A DNA stretch of 64,000 nt from Marisediminitalea lipolytica (GTDB taxonomy: Bacteria; Pseudomonadota; Gammaproteobacteria; Enterobacterales; Alteromonadaceae): assembly GCF_001758465.1 (NCBI RefSeq), contig NZ_MJIC01000014.1, forward strand, positions 614,025-678,024, given 5' to 3'. The position numbers and the translations under genes were made by a program. The notes beneath the pieces are model-generated. The model was not told the origin of the DNA, made no database searches, and saw nothing but the letters and a program-made list of their open reading frames with translations. Positions 44,444-51,528 of the stretch are shown one piece after another (position 1 is the first letter of the stretch; each line of letters begins with the position of its first letter).

Positions 44444-45655
44444 CTATTTGCTCTTGGCTACATTGATTTTTTCAGCGTCGTGGTAGCCGGCGTCGTTTGC
44501 TGCTGTATCGTTATCCAGTTTAAAGTCCAGCTGCACTAAAATACCGGTTTGTCTTTGCGCCTTACCACCCTGAATGCGTGGTTTGTATTGCCACTGCTTC
44601 AGCGCTTTAATGGCGTTTTGGCCAAACACACCTTCAGGTTTTGCTTCAACAATGGTGATGTTGTCGGTAGCGCCGGTTTCGGTAATATCAAACTGTAACA
44701 CTACCGAGCCTTCAATATTTTGCTCAGCTGCCTGAGGCGGGTATAAGGGGGCAACGCGTTTTACCGGAACCGCCAAATTAACTTTGTCTGCTTTAACGCT
44801 GTTGCCGGGCAGGTTGGCAAGAGCGGTGTTAGCAATTAATAACGTAAAGGTAGCAATGGCTGCAACGCCAACCACTTTGCTCGCCTTCAGGGGCTCACTG
44901 ATAAGATTGAGTCGTTTTATCATGGTACTTTTCTCTCCAAAAGTAGGGTAGGTTGTGAGTTGAAATGAAGTGTGCTCTGCGCACGTCACCAGTGCTTTTG
45001 CGTAGAGCAGTTTTTCGGTTTCGGATTTGTTTCGTAAAACCAGGCTGTCGCAGGCTAACTCCTGGTTAATACGGTAAGAACGGGTGGCTAACCACACCAG
45101 TGGGTTAAACCAAAAAAGTGTGGCGATAACTAATGCCACTAAATTCCATACATGGTCGAAGCGCTGCATGTGCGTGTGCTCATGCTCAATAACCAGCTGT
45201 TGTTGAGCTTGGCTTAAACGCTCGGTAAAGTACCTGGGAAGCAGAATTTTAGGTGCAACAAAACCAAACAACATGGGCGTGCTTGCCAATTGTGAAATCC
45301 AGACATTGCCATCACCAGGCTCGGGCCTGGTGACAGACCGCGCCAACTGCCAGTACTGAAAAACAATTAAACTGGCAATAATGCTGGTACCTGTGGCCCA
45401 AAGCGTGAACAGGAGATCGTTTTGCGACACTTCAAAGGCTGGCGACATACCCACCACATAACGAGTAAAACTGTCACTCGAAACAGACAAAACCTCGCTG
45501 GGTAAATTGTTCACCAATAGTGTAACGGGAACGATGAGCCACAACCGGTACATTAGCTTTATGCCTATTCTGGCTGTTGCAAAGTGCTCAAGGGCAATCA
45601 GCAGTAACAGTGCTACAGATAAAGGCCCTTGCTGTTGGAGTAGCCAGTCAGTCAT
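44444..45655 (-). CDS. M56 (BlaR1-type) membrane metalloprotease with C-terminal TonB domain
   Basis: A 403-residue membrane protein. Helices lie near residues 13-45, 85-110 and 165-195. The zinc protease motif is VIEHEHTHMQRFDH (HExxH form HEHTH), with a BlaR1-like LACDSLVL downstream. Another helix at about residues 265-285 is followed by a periplasmic TonB C-terminal domain (PLYPPQAAEQNIEGSVVLQF, IKALKQWQYKPR). BlaR1-type proteases cleave the BlaI repressor on sensing a signal. This version carries TonB instead of a penicillin sensor, so its signal is unknown. It overlaps blaI by 8 bp. Confidence 0.9.
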   Translation of the reverse strand: MTDWLLQQQGPLSVALLLLIALEHFATARIGIKLMYRLWLIVPVTLLVNNLPSEVLSVSSDSFTRYVVGMSPAFEVSQNDLLFTLWATGTSIIASLIVFQYWQLARSVTRPEPGDGNVWISQLASTPMLFGFVAPKILLPRYFTERLSQAQQQLVIEHEHTHMQRFDHVWNLVALVIATLFWFNPLVWLATRSYRINQELACDSLVLRNKSETEKLLYAKALVTCAEHTSFQLTTYPTFGEKSTMIKRLNLISEPLKASKVVGVAAIATFTLLIANTALANLPGNSVKADKVNLAVPVKRVAPLYPPQAAEQNIEGSVVLQFDITETGATDNITIVEAKPEGVFGQNAIKALKQWQYKPRIQGGKAQRQTGILVQLDFKLDNDTAANDAGYHDAEKINVAKSK

Positions 45656-46037
45656 TGTTTTGCTCCCATTTTTTAATCAGCGCTTTTAGCTCATCGACAT
45701 CCTGCCTGGATAACGCATTTTGGTTAGCAAACCCGGCAACCAGGGGAGCGACTTTGCCTTTAAACAAGCGGCTCACAAAAGTGGTGGTTTCTTTTTTTGT
45801 GTACTCATCGCGGGCGATCAGCGGGCGGTACAGGTACTGACGCTGCTGCTTTTCAAAATCCAGTACGCCTTTTTTTACGAGCCGACTTAATAACGTTTTA
45901 ACGGTTTTCTCATGCCAGTCTTTTTTGGTATTCAACCGGTCGACAATCTCACCGGACGTAGCGGGATAGTCGTCCCAAATTACATCGAGTACATCAAACT
46001 CAGCGTTAGAGATATCTGCTTTGGGCGCTTGGCTCAT
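45648..46037 (-). CDS. BlaI/MecI-family transcriptional repressor
   Basis: A 129-residue winged-helix repressor with ISNAEFDVLDVIWDDYPATS, VDRLNTKKDWHEKTVKTLLS and RLVKKGVLDFEKQQRQYLY, and a C-terminal dimerisation helix. It has AGGTGAA before the ATG. Two GATTAC...TGTAGTC dyads lie 46-87 bases upstream of its start. The next gene encodes the matching membrane protease, so the pair should regulate itself. Confidence 0.93.
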   Translation of the reverse strand: MSQAPKADISNAEFDVLDVIWDDYPATSGEIVDRLNTKKDWHEKTVKTLLSRLVKKGVLDFEKQQRQYLYRPLIARDEYTKKETTTFVSRLFKGKVAPLVAGFANQNALSRQDVDELKALIKKWEQNND

Positions 46038-46082
46038 GGTTCACCTGTATCAGTTTGCTGGATAATCCATAGAATTAAAAAG

Positions 46083-46126
46083 GATTACGTTTGTAGTCTT
46101 AATGTTAAGATTACATGTGTAGTCAA
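46083..46126 (-). promoter_or_regulatory. Two BlaI-type operators over the blaI promoter
   Basis: GATTACGTTTGTAGTC (46083-46098) and GATTACATGTGTAGTC (46109-46124) both fit the BlaI dyad TACTACA-N2-TGTAGTA/C, 26 bp apart centre to centre. Read on the - strand, TTGACT (46126-46121) and TTAAGA (46102-46097) form a promoter with 18-bp spacing. One operator covers the -35 and the other abuts the -10. Confidence 0.72.
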
Positions 46127-46294
46127 CTTGCGCAAGTGCTTTTTAGAATTATTTTTGAACAGCAAAAAAGTATGCGCCTGTTCAAACAGGCCATCTGTAA
46201 TTAATTACCCATTATGTTGTAGTTCTCATCGATAGCGATAAATGGCACCAATTGAAAAATGATAATGGTTTGTAATGAAAGGAGTTTTAGTATT

Positions 46295-46357
46295 ATGATG
46301 AGTGAATTATATTCACCAAAACGGTGTAAGTTTTTACACCGTTTAAATATATATTAA
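46295..46357 (+). CDS. Possible 20-residue small ORF
   Basis: An ATG at 46295 with AAAGGAG about ten bases upstream opens a frame of 20 residues ending TAA. The product would be basic (MMSELYSPKRCKFLHRLNIY). It reads through a hairpin (AAACGGTGTAA / TTACACCGTTT, 46319-46344). Only the ribosome site supports translation. A leader peptide or chance occurrence is possible. Confidence 0.25.
   Translation: MMSELYSPKRCKFLHRLNIY
46319..46344 (+). terminator. Hairpin upstream of the first cassette gene
   Basis: A perfect 11-bp stem with a GTTT loop followed by AT-rich sequence (AAATATATATT) but no true T-run. It may end transcription entering the cassette array from the left, or form a leader structure. 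Confidence 0.4.
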
Positions 46358-46401
46358 ATTGTTTTGTGCTATCGTAAAGCAAAAACTAAAAGGAATTATT
46401 T

Positions 46402-46614
46402 GTGAATATCAATGCAACACTTGCAGGCCAAGTTATTGCCTTTATAGCTTTGTTTATGGTGGTTGTAGGGTACCAACTTGGCAAACGCAAAACTCAAACA
46501 CCCTCTCTCACTGCATTCGTTGGATTTTTAACAGCTTTTGTTCCACCGTTGGCCATCATTTTCTTGGCTATCCTCGTCTTAAAAAACGACATACCACAGC
46601 AGGCTAATGAGTGA
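46402..46614 (+). CDS. Small two-helix membrane protein (cassette gene)
   Basis: A 70-residue protein starting at GTG with AAGGA seven bases upstream. It has two hydrophobic helices (VIAFIALFMVVVGYQLG and FLTAFVPPLAIIFLAILVL) joined by a short basic loop. I recognise no family. It is AT-rich compared with neighbours, and an attC-like site begins five bases after its stop, so it looks like an integron cassette ORF. Confidence 0.65.
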   Translation: MNINATLAGQVIAFIALFMVVVGYQLGKRKTQTPSLTAFVGFLTAFVPPLAIIFLAILVLKNDIPQQANE

Positions 46615-46618
46615 ACGC

Positions 46619-46731
46619 ACATAACAAAACGCTTAAGACGCAATCCGCAGGGCGGCCTGCTGGGACACAAACACGCGGGGCGCTACGCTATTATGCCCCA
46701 CGTGTTTATGCCCCTTAGCTTAGCGTTAGGT
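46619..46731 (+). other. Integron attC-like recombination site 1
   Basis: A 113-bp imperfect palindrome. The left core is ACATAAC and the right core is GTTAGGT, a perfect fit to GTTRRRY. Inside, AAACACG-c-GGGGC pairs with GCCCC-a-CGTGTTT. The end ...CTTAGCGTTAGG is the usual attC 3' form. The next ORF starts 8 bases after the right core, the tight spacing expected of cassettes. Confidence 0.82.
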
Positions 46732-46738
46732 ATAAGAT

Positions 46739-47275
46739 ATGGAAATAATTCAAAATTTCACTTCTAGCAATGCTGCGTTACTAGTTTCTATAATCGCCTT
46801 AATATTAAGTCTCGCTTCTTTCAACTTAGCTCGAAGAGCACATCTACATCAAGTGCTCAGAGACCAGGAAGACGCAAAGAGGGCAAAGTTACATCGGCGA
46901 AGAGAAACTTTGAATATTTATAATTTACATATGAGTAAATTAATTGGGGTTAAAGATAGACTAGAGTCGACTTTACGTAGGGCAGAAGCTCTTATACCTA
47001 TATCTCAATTTGAAAATATATGGGAGCTGAGCAGAATCAAAGAGCTTCATGATATAATCACAGAAGACATTTCTAGTTCAGATAGGCAATTCAAAAATTT
47101 AATAGAAAATATTGATTTCCTTGACGATCAGGATGAGATGCAAGTTTCAGCACTAGTGGATCGGACAAAGCAGGTGCTAGATCCTATTTCTATTGAAGCT
47201 ACAAATATTTGTAATGATATAGATACAATGCTTAGTAAAGCTGTTAACAAAGACCGCGTTGAGCCAGCAGAATAG
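46739..47275 (+). CDS. Membrane-anchored helical protein of unknown function (cassette gene)
   Basis: A 178-residue protein with one N-terminal transmembrane helix (NAALLVSIIALILSLASFNLA) and a long, charged, mostly helical cytoplasmic domain (coiled-coil-like, for example VLRDQEDAKRAKLHRRRE). I recognise no family. It is AT-rich relative to the hydrogenase genes and bounded by attC-like sites at 46619-46731 and 47275-47318, so it is probably a mobile cassette gene. Confidence 0.7.
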   Translation: MEIIQNFTSSNAALLVSIIALILSLASFNLARRAHLHQVLRDQEDAKRAKLHRRRETLNIYNLHMSKLIGVKDRLESTLRRAEALIPISQFENIWELSRIKELHDIITEDISSSDRQFKNLIENIDFLDDQDEMQVSALVDRTKQVLDPISIEATNICNDIDTMLSKAVNKDRVEPAE

Positions 47276-47318
47276 CCTAACGAGGTGCGCCAATTCGCAC
47301 CTGCTCTTAGCGTTATTG
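47275..47318 (+). other. Short attC-like site 2 (degenerate or truncated)
   Basis: It begins GCCTAAC, a perfect RYYYAAC core, and ends CGTTATT, a poor GTTRRRY. Between them AGGTGCG pairs with CGCACCT around a 6-nt loop. At 44 bp it is shorter than usual attC sites, so it may be a remnant or an unusually small site. Confidence 0.55.
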
Positions 47319-47372
47319 GAAAGCTGTGCGTGTAATTCAATTGTATAGAGAAAAAAATTTAGGGATTATTTT

Positions 47373-47636
47373 ATGATTAAATCAGGTTTTTACGATGATG
47401 GTGGGGAAAGCCGAAAGTTTATAAGAATCGATCTTTCTTCGAGCAAGCATAAAAATCGAGTGGTCGATATTTGTCAAATTTATAACCCCGAAACTAATGA
47501 GTTTCAATATGATCTTACTGCTAAGTGGACAGATCAAAAATACCATCCAACAATGTTTCTCTCAGAGTCTGATTTGATGGAGCTTTCTAAGGAAATCAAT
47601 TTACTAGTTGATGAAATTGAGGCTAAAGATAAATAA
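47373..47636 (+). CDS. Small hypothetical protein (cassette gene)
   Basis: An 87-residue soluble protein, beta-rich at first (FIRIDLSSSKHKNRVVDICQ, FQYDLTAKWTDQKYHPTMFL) with a C-terminal helix (LMELSKEINLLVDEIEAKD). AGGGAT lies before the ATG. The family is unknown. It lies between two attC-like sites, which is the main reason to see it as a cassette gene. Confidence 0.68.
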   Translation: MIKSGFYDDGGESRKFIRIDLSSSKHKNRVVDICQIYNPETNEFQYDLTAKWTDQKYHPTMFLSESDLMELSKEINLLVDEIEAKDK

Positions 47637-47730
47637 CTCTAACAAGCAAATTAAATCGCGAGCTGGGACAAAAACACTGTGCCGCTGAAAGCTTAGCACT
47701 GCGTTTTTGCCCTTTATTTGGAAGTTAGCT
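47637..47730 (+). other. Integron attC-like recombination site 3
   Basis: A 94-bp palindromic site: CTCTAAC and GTTAGCT form the outer cores, CAAATtAAA pairs with TTTATTTG, and GGGaCAAAAAC...GTGC pairs with GCAC...GTTTTTGCCC. The two unpaired bases (lower case) correspond to the extra-helical bases that orient attC folding. A 13-nt tip loop separates the arms. This is the clearest attC of the three. Confidence 0.85.
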
Positions 47731-47747
47731 CTCAAAGGAATGTTGAA

Positions 47748-48152
47748 GTGTTGAAAATTTTTTTACTCGTTTTCGTTCTGGCAGCGATAGCTTATTTCAT
47801 CTATCCAAAGTCACCCGAGGCCCGGGAATGGCTCATATCAAATAACAACAAGCACGCTCTTGCTGGAAATAGATTTGCTAGTACTCAGGACGCTATTAGT
47901 TTCGTAGAAAACCTGTATAGCATTGGAGCAGTTAAAGTGACTATTCCCAAGAGTGCAATCTATGACAGTAACAACCGAATCCAACAAGAAGGAGGGCCTT
48001 ACGCAGACGCTTTGGAAATATCTTTACCTGGTACGCAAAGCGAAAGGGAGGCAATATTCAATATTGTAAATCAAGAAGCTACTAACCAAGGCATGGCCTT
48101 TAATCCAGAAAGTGATGTTATAAACAATAAGTTGCTACTATGGTGGGATTAA
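47748..48152 (+). CDS. Membrane-anchored hypothetical protein (last cassette gene)
   Basis: A 134-residue protein with one N-terminal helix (IFLLVFVLAAIAYFIY) and a C-terminal domain of about 100 residues (FASTQDAISFVENLYSIGAV, YADALEISLPGTQSEREAIF). The family is unknown. GTG at 47748 has AAGGAA upstream and lies 18 bases after attC-like site 3. No attC-like site follows, so its cassette is either incomplete or it is the array's edge. Confidence 0.68.
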   Translation: MLKIFLLVFVLAAIAYFIYPKSPEAREWLISNNNKHALAGNRFASTQDAISFVENLYSIGAVKVTIPKSAIYDSNNRIQQEGGPYADALEISLPGTQSEREAIFNIVNQEATNQGMAFNPESDVINNKLLLWWD

Positions 48153-48217
48153 TCAGTAAGCGGGCCGAGCGTATCACTGCTATATGTTCTTAAAATAAAT
48201 GAATCGAACGCAAAAAA

Positions 48218-48241
48218 AGAGCCGATCCTAAGATCGGCTCT
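48218..48241 (-). terminator. Terminator after the hupE-like gene
   Basis: A 10-bp stem (AGAGCCGATC / GATCGGCTCT) with a 4-nt loop. The A-run on its left reads as a T-run on the - strand, ending the transcript of the gene whose stop is at 48275. Confidence 0.88.
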
Positions 48242-48274
48242 TGCCCATGGTATTCAATAATTGGTGTGGGTCAC

Positions 48275-48856
48275 CTAAATTGAAAACAACGATACTCCCA
48301 TCATTGCAATAACCAGCCCAATTAATCTGCTTGCAGAAGGGATGCTGTGCGAGACCAGTTTCGACACAGCAAAGCCCGCCATAACCAGTGTGGCGCTGGT
48401 CATGAGGAAACCTGTTGCAAACAGAAAAGGGACGGAGCCGGCGGTCTCGAGACCATGGGCAAAACCGTGAAACATCGCAAAACAGGCAGCCAGGCTAACC
48501 GCCAGACCCTGAGTTACGTTTTTACGAGTAGCGATTAACAGACCAGTCATAACCGATGTCAGCACAATGCCCGTTTCCATAAACGAGAAGCTGATGCCGG
48601 CTAATCCCAGAGTAAAACCACCAAGCAATAAAGCAAAGAAAGCAGTAAGCATTGAACGTGATTGCTTAGCAGCAAAGGTAGAAGCCCAAAAACCCATAGC
48701 GATCATCGCAATAAGATGATCCGCGCCCATTAGCGGGTGGGTAAGGCCTGCCATCAAAGAATTATGAACAGTATCGTGACCAGTATGAGCTAATGCTGGA
48801 GCAGCAGTAGCAAATGAGAGTAACAGGCCGCTGGCTAATTTTATTTTACGTGTCAT
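48275..48856 (-). CDS. hupE: HupE/UreJ-family nickel transporter-like protein
   Basis: A 193-residue membrane protein with a cleavable signal (ending ALAHTGHD, so the mature end begins with His) and about six helices. The family metal motif HPLMGADHLIAMIAMG is present, as is a second His cluster MFHGFAHGLE. HupE/UreJ proteins are secondary nickel permeases found with hydrogenase or urease genes. Nickel supply for the hydrogenases 5 kb away is a reasonable inference. It is monocistronic, with its own terminator. Confidence 0.88.
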   Translation of the reverse strand: MTRKIKLASGLLLSFATAAPALAHTGHDTVHNSLMAGLTHPLMGADHLIAMIAMGFWASTFAAKQSRSMLTAFFALLLGGFTLGLAGISFSFMETGIVLTSVMTGLLIATRKNVTQGLAVSLAACFAMFHGFAHGLETAGSVPFLFATGFLMTSATLVMAGFAVSKLVSHSIPSASRLIGLVIAMMGVSLFSI

Positions 48857-49214
48857 GTGTTTATTACCTTACTGCGAATAGTCGAACAGTTTTATTGTAT
48901 TTACGCCGATTAAATGCCACAGCGTATATCATTTTTGTTGTCGTTATCTGCGTATGCAATACGAACTTGTCATATACCTGTAAGCAAACGCAGTGCCAAA
49001 GTTGTAATTCAACCTTATTGTGCTTTAAGTCGCAGAAAAACAAAGTCTTTTTGTTTTTTGCTGATAGGTGTAACGATTAAAAATACTGGTAACTTGCTTG
49101 CCAGTTGTTATGCAGAGTGCAATCACCAGTACGGTATCCTTCTATAGCATACTAATATGAATTTATTCCGCGTACAGAAAATAAAAGTAAGTCACTTTGC
49201 CCGTAAATAACGCC
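48857..49214. other. Intergenic region upstream of the hupE-like gene
   Basis: A 358-base AT-rich stretch with no convincing gene. TACTGGT (49084-49090) and ACCAGTA (49125-49131) form an inverted repeat, and 49034-49063 is an A/T hairpin (AAAAACAAA / TTTTTGTTTTT). No NikR site or riboswitch was recognised. Confidence 0.35.
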
Positions 49215-49718
49215 TTAGCGCTTTGCGTATAGGATACCGGCAAAGTGAATAGCGATTAGCCACCACATTGTTTGTTGGAGCAGCATATGAATGTCGTAGA
49301 TGGTAGGGAAAAAGCCATAAAAAGCCTGTTTGTCCGGCGGTAAATCAACACCAAGAATGGTTAGCGGTATTTCATAATTACTCACAAGTAACATCCCGGT
49401 TGCAGCCAGCAGAAAAATCGTTGCGAACAAGGCAAAATGCGTCGCTTTGATAAATAAGGCATGAACCGGTGATGTGGGTTTTATACGCTTGAGAGGTTTG
49501 CTTAAAAAACGCGGAAAAAGCAATCGCGCCAAAGTAAAGAGCAACAGAGCAATCCCCGTTACGGCATGCATTTCGACGGCGTACTGACGATGTTCCAGTT
49601 GTCCTTTAATATCCCAGTCGACGTTATGCAGCTGAGTTGATAGGTTCATTAACATCAGTATCAACAGCAGGGCAGATATCCAGTGCAGTGCTCTGTCTGT
49701 TAAATAAGATTTTGACAT
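49215..49718 (-). CDS. Cytochrome b561-family protein
   Basis: A 167-residue, four-helix membrane protein of the prokaryotic b561 type: RALHWISALLLILMLMNLST, EMHAVTGIALLLFTLARLLF, KATHFALFATIFLLAATGML and TMWWLIAIHFAGILYAKR. A histidine in each helix could ligate two haems. It probably passes electrons between quinols and a periplasmic partner. The ATG at 49718 has GGAG upstream. The secreted protein gene just upstream on the same strand ends 5 bases before it. Confidence 0.85.
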   Translation of the reverse strand: MSKSYLTDRALHWISALLLILMLMNLSTQLHNVDWDIKGQLEHRQYAVEMHAVTGIALLLFTLARLLFPRFLSKPLKRIKPTSPVHALFIKATHFALFATIFLLAATGMLLVSNYEIPLTILGVDLPPDKQAFYGFFPTIYDIHMLLQQTMWWLIAIHFAGILYAKR

Positions 49719-49723
49719 GGCGA

Positions 49724-50629
49724 TTACTCTCCTAACCAACGGACTATGTTTAGCAGTAGTTGTTGGTTTTGCTTTGCTGATGTTGCATTCATACCCATTT
49801 TCCAACTGTCCTCACCGTCTTCGCTCACCTGTGCGGTAAACATGCCAGCCTCGCCAAATATGGCTAATTTACCTTTGCCTACCGTTAACAGGGCACCCTG
49901 ATATAAATGGGTTGCATCGAAAAAGGGTGTGTCGTCGTCAATTTGCCAGGATTTATCTGGCATCCAGCTAATCGCAGGGGTAGTAAACTGCAGTACCGGA
50001 ATCGCCTTGTTGGGAATTGAAAATCCTTGTCCAAGAAAACCCTGAACAGAACTGATCGCATTCGGCCCCTTTAATGGCGTAACAGGACTTTCTGCAATAC
50101 TGCCAGCTGATTGCGTAAAAAATTGTTCGCTTTGTCCCTCAACTTCAACGTAGCCGTTAAAAAAGCCAAAACCGAACACTTCAGCTAAGTCTGCTGAGGC
50201 TGCTGGCCAGGGCATATGATCAGCGATAAGAAATAAAGCCCCGCCTTGTTTTACCCATCGGTACAGGACGTTAATTTCTTGCCGGGTAAAGGCTGAATAA
50301 ATGGGTAGATCCCAATTTGTTTCATTTTTCTCGTTTAATGCATTGGCAATAACCAGAATGCCAGTCTTTTCAAGAGATTCCTCAGAAAACAAGGCGGAGT
50401 GACTTTTAACGTTAAATCCATCGGCCGCTAAAACTTTTGCAAAGGGGGCATAGCGATTTTCAAGGGTGTGGAAATTAAAATGCGCGTTGTCTATAGACAC
50501 TACCGGGGCGTCTGCCGCCTGGCAATAAGCGCATCTGAAAGGCGTTGGGTTGTACTCTGTATCGACCTTTTGTTCGGCAACCAGCCGCACAGGCAACAAG
50601 AGCGCGAATAAAAACAAGGTTTTCAGCAT
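49724..50629 (-). CDS. Exported protein with a GATase-like (DUF4350-type) fold
   Basis: A 301-residue protein with a signal peptide (MLKTLFLFALLLPVRLVA). Blocks such as TGILVIANALNEKN, NVLYRWVKQGGALFLIADHMP and GKGKLAIFGEAGMFTAQ suggest a flavodoxin/glutamine-amidotransferase-like fold of the DUF4350 sort. No catalytic triad is evident. The mature N-terminus has CAYC, a possible metal or redox site. It is followed by the cytochrome b561 gene in an operon. Confidence 0.68.
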   Translation of the reverse strand: MLKTLFLFALLLPVRLVAEQKVDTEYNPTPFRCAYCQAADAPVVSIDNAHFNFHTLENRYAPFAKVLAADGFNVKSHSALFSEESLEKTGILVIANALNEKNETNWDLPIYSAFTRQEINVLYRWVKQGGALFLIADHMPWPAASADLAEVFGFGFFNGYVEVEGQSEQFFTQSAGSIAESPVTPLKGPNAISSVQGFLGQGFSIPNKAIPVLQFTTPAISWMPDKSWQIDDDTPFFDATHLYQGALLTVGKGKLAIFGEAGMFTAQVSEDGEDSWKMGMNATSAKQNQQLLLNIVRWLGE

Positions 50630-51031
50630 TCATTCAATCCCTGAACTGGTTTAATCGATTAATGTGGGGGCAGACGATACTTAACTGAAGGTAAATAGTC
50701 TATGCTGTAATGGTAAGCAAATGTGTGCAGCGACATAAAGTTGGGTTGCCCCAAAACCGTTAATAACTTGTGCCTGCTTTCTGCCAGATTTTGTAAAACA
50801 GTGACAGATGGTTAGCTTACAGAACCGTTGAATGCTTCTTAACCAAAAGAATAAGACATATCTCCCACACCTCTGTACGAAATATCTTACAAATCTGTGA
50901 GAAATTGTAGTCATGTGTATACCCTTAACTTCTCAATTGTTTTTATAAAACCTTGATATTTATAGCTTTTTGTTATTGTTTGTTGCAGTTTTATGACAGG
51001 TTATCAAAGAAAATTCGTTTTTGTACATTAG
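50630..51031. other. Long non-coding region upstream of the CsrB-like RNA
   Basis: About 400 bases without a gene. It contains the GacA/UvrY-type box at 50874-50891 and AT-rich sequence up to the -10 element of the sRNA. No other feature was recognised. Confidence 0.5.
50874..50891 (+). promoter_or_regulatory. GacA/UvrY-type upstream activating box
   Basis: TGTACG-AAATAT-CTTACA matches the palindromic box TGTAAG-N6-CTTACA with one mismatch. Such boxes bind the GacA/UvrY/VarA regulator upstream of csrB/rsmZ-type genes. It lies about 140 bases before the sRNA -10 element. Confidence 0.72.
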
Positions 51032-51037
51032 TATAAA
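51032..51037 (+). promoter_or_regulatory. -10 element of the CsrB-like RNA gene
   Basis: TATAAA (in GTATAAATC) is the best -10 upstream of the GGA-rich RNA. No good -35 is present at the right distance, which fits an activator-dependent promoter. Transcription would begin near 51044. Confidence 0.55.
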
Positions 51038-51043
51038 TCTGCT

Positions 51044-51394
51044 ATCGGCGTATTATGAACCTGTCACAAGGAAACACGACGAGTCAGGAAGACACACGGA
51101 TGAACTTGGGATTGCTCAGGATGAGTAAGACGGAGCAGGAGCTTAGTCTAGGGAAGCAGGACAGGTCTGGGAGACCGCAGGACAACTCCAGGATGGAGAT
51201 TGCTGTAGCAGGATGTACAGCGAATGATGGATTTACGGAAAGGGATCTGTTCAGGATGAACAGCTCACACAGGACAGTGTGAGAACACGGAAAAGGCGAA
51301 AGGGAGCTTAATCTGGAAGATTAATGTTGCAATGGAACGCTGAGAAGGACTTTCAAAATTCAGAGAAAACGATGGCTGATGCCATCGTTTTTTT
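51044..51394 (+). ncRNA. csrB: CsrB-family regulatory sRNA
   Basis: An RNA of about 350 nt that should bind and sequester the translational regulator CsrA. Between 51070 and 51349 the + strand carries 24 GGA triplets, many in the CAGGA(A/T/C)G form typical of CsrB loops (for example at 51087, 51119, 51138, 51159, 51180, 51191, 51211, 51254 and 51272). It ends in a strong intrinsic terminator, has a -10 upstream and a GacA-type box. The 5' end is an estimate. The overlapping reading frame from 51055 is not protein-like. Confidence 0.9.
51366..51394 (+). terminator. Terminator of the CsrB-like RNA
   Basis: An 11-bp stem (AAAACGATGGC / GCCATCGTTTT) with a TGAT loop runs into a string of T. Confidence 0.93.
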
Positions 51395-51528
51395 ATGCCC
51401 GAAAAACACCAGCCCCGTTGGTTTTCGGCGTTAAAACGCAGGCACTGTGTCGGCTATGGCTAAGCGGTGTTTAAGCTGTTGTCGTTATACTATGATGGTT
51501 GTTCAGCAGTTAAAAGGGCACAAATAGT

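Noticed and set aside
46138..46401. An attI site or integrase gene left of the cassette array
   Set aside because: No GTTRRRY core with flanking integrase-binding repeats and no integrase frame were found in the window.
48153..48217. A fourth attC after the last cassette gene
   Set aside because: No GTTRRRY/RYYYAAC pair or palindrome is present before the next terminator.
48857..49214. A nickel or cobalamin riboswitch before the hupE-like gene
   Set aside because: Hairpins are present but no conserved riboswitch core was recognised.
51055..51282. A 75-codon + strand open frame
   Set aside because: It lies inside the GGA-rich CsrB-like RNA, its composition is dictated by the CAGGA repeats, and it has no family resemblance. 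The RNA explains the sequence better.
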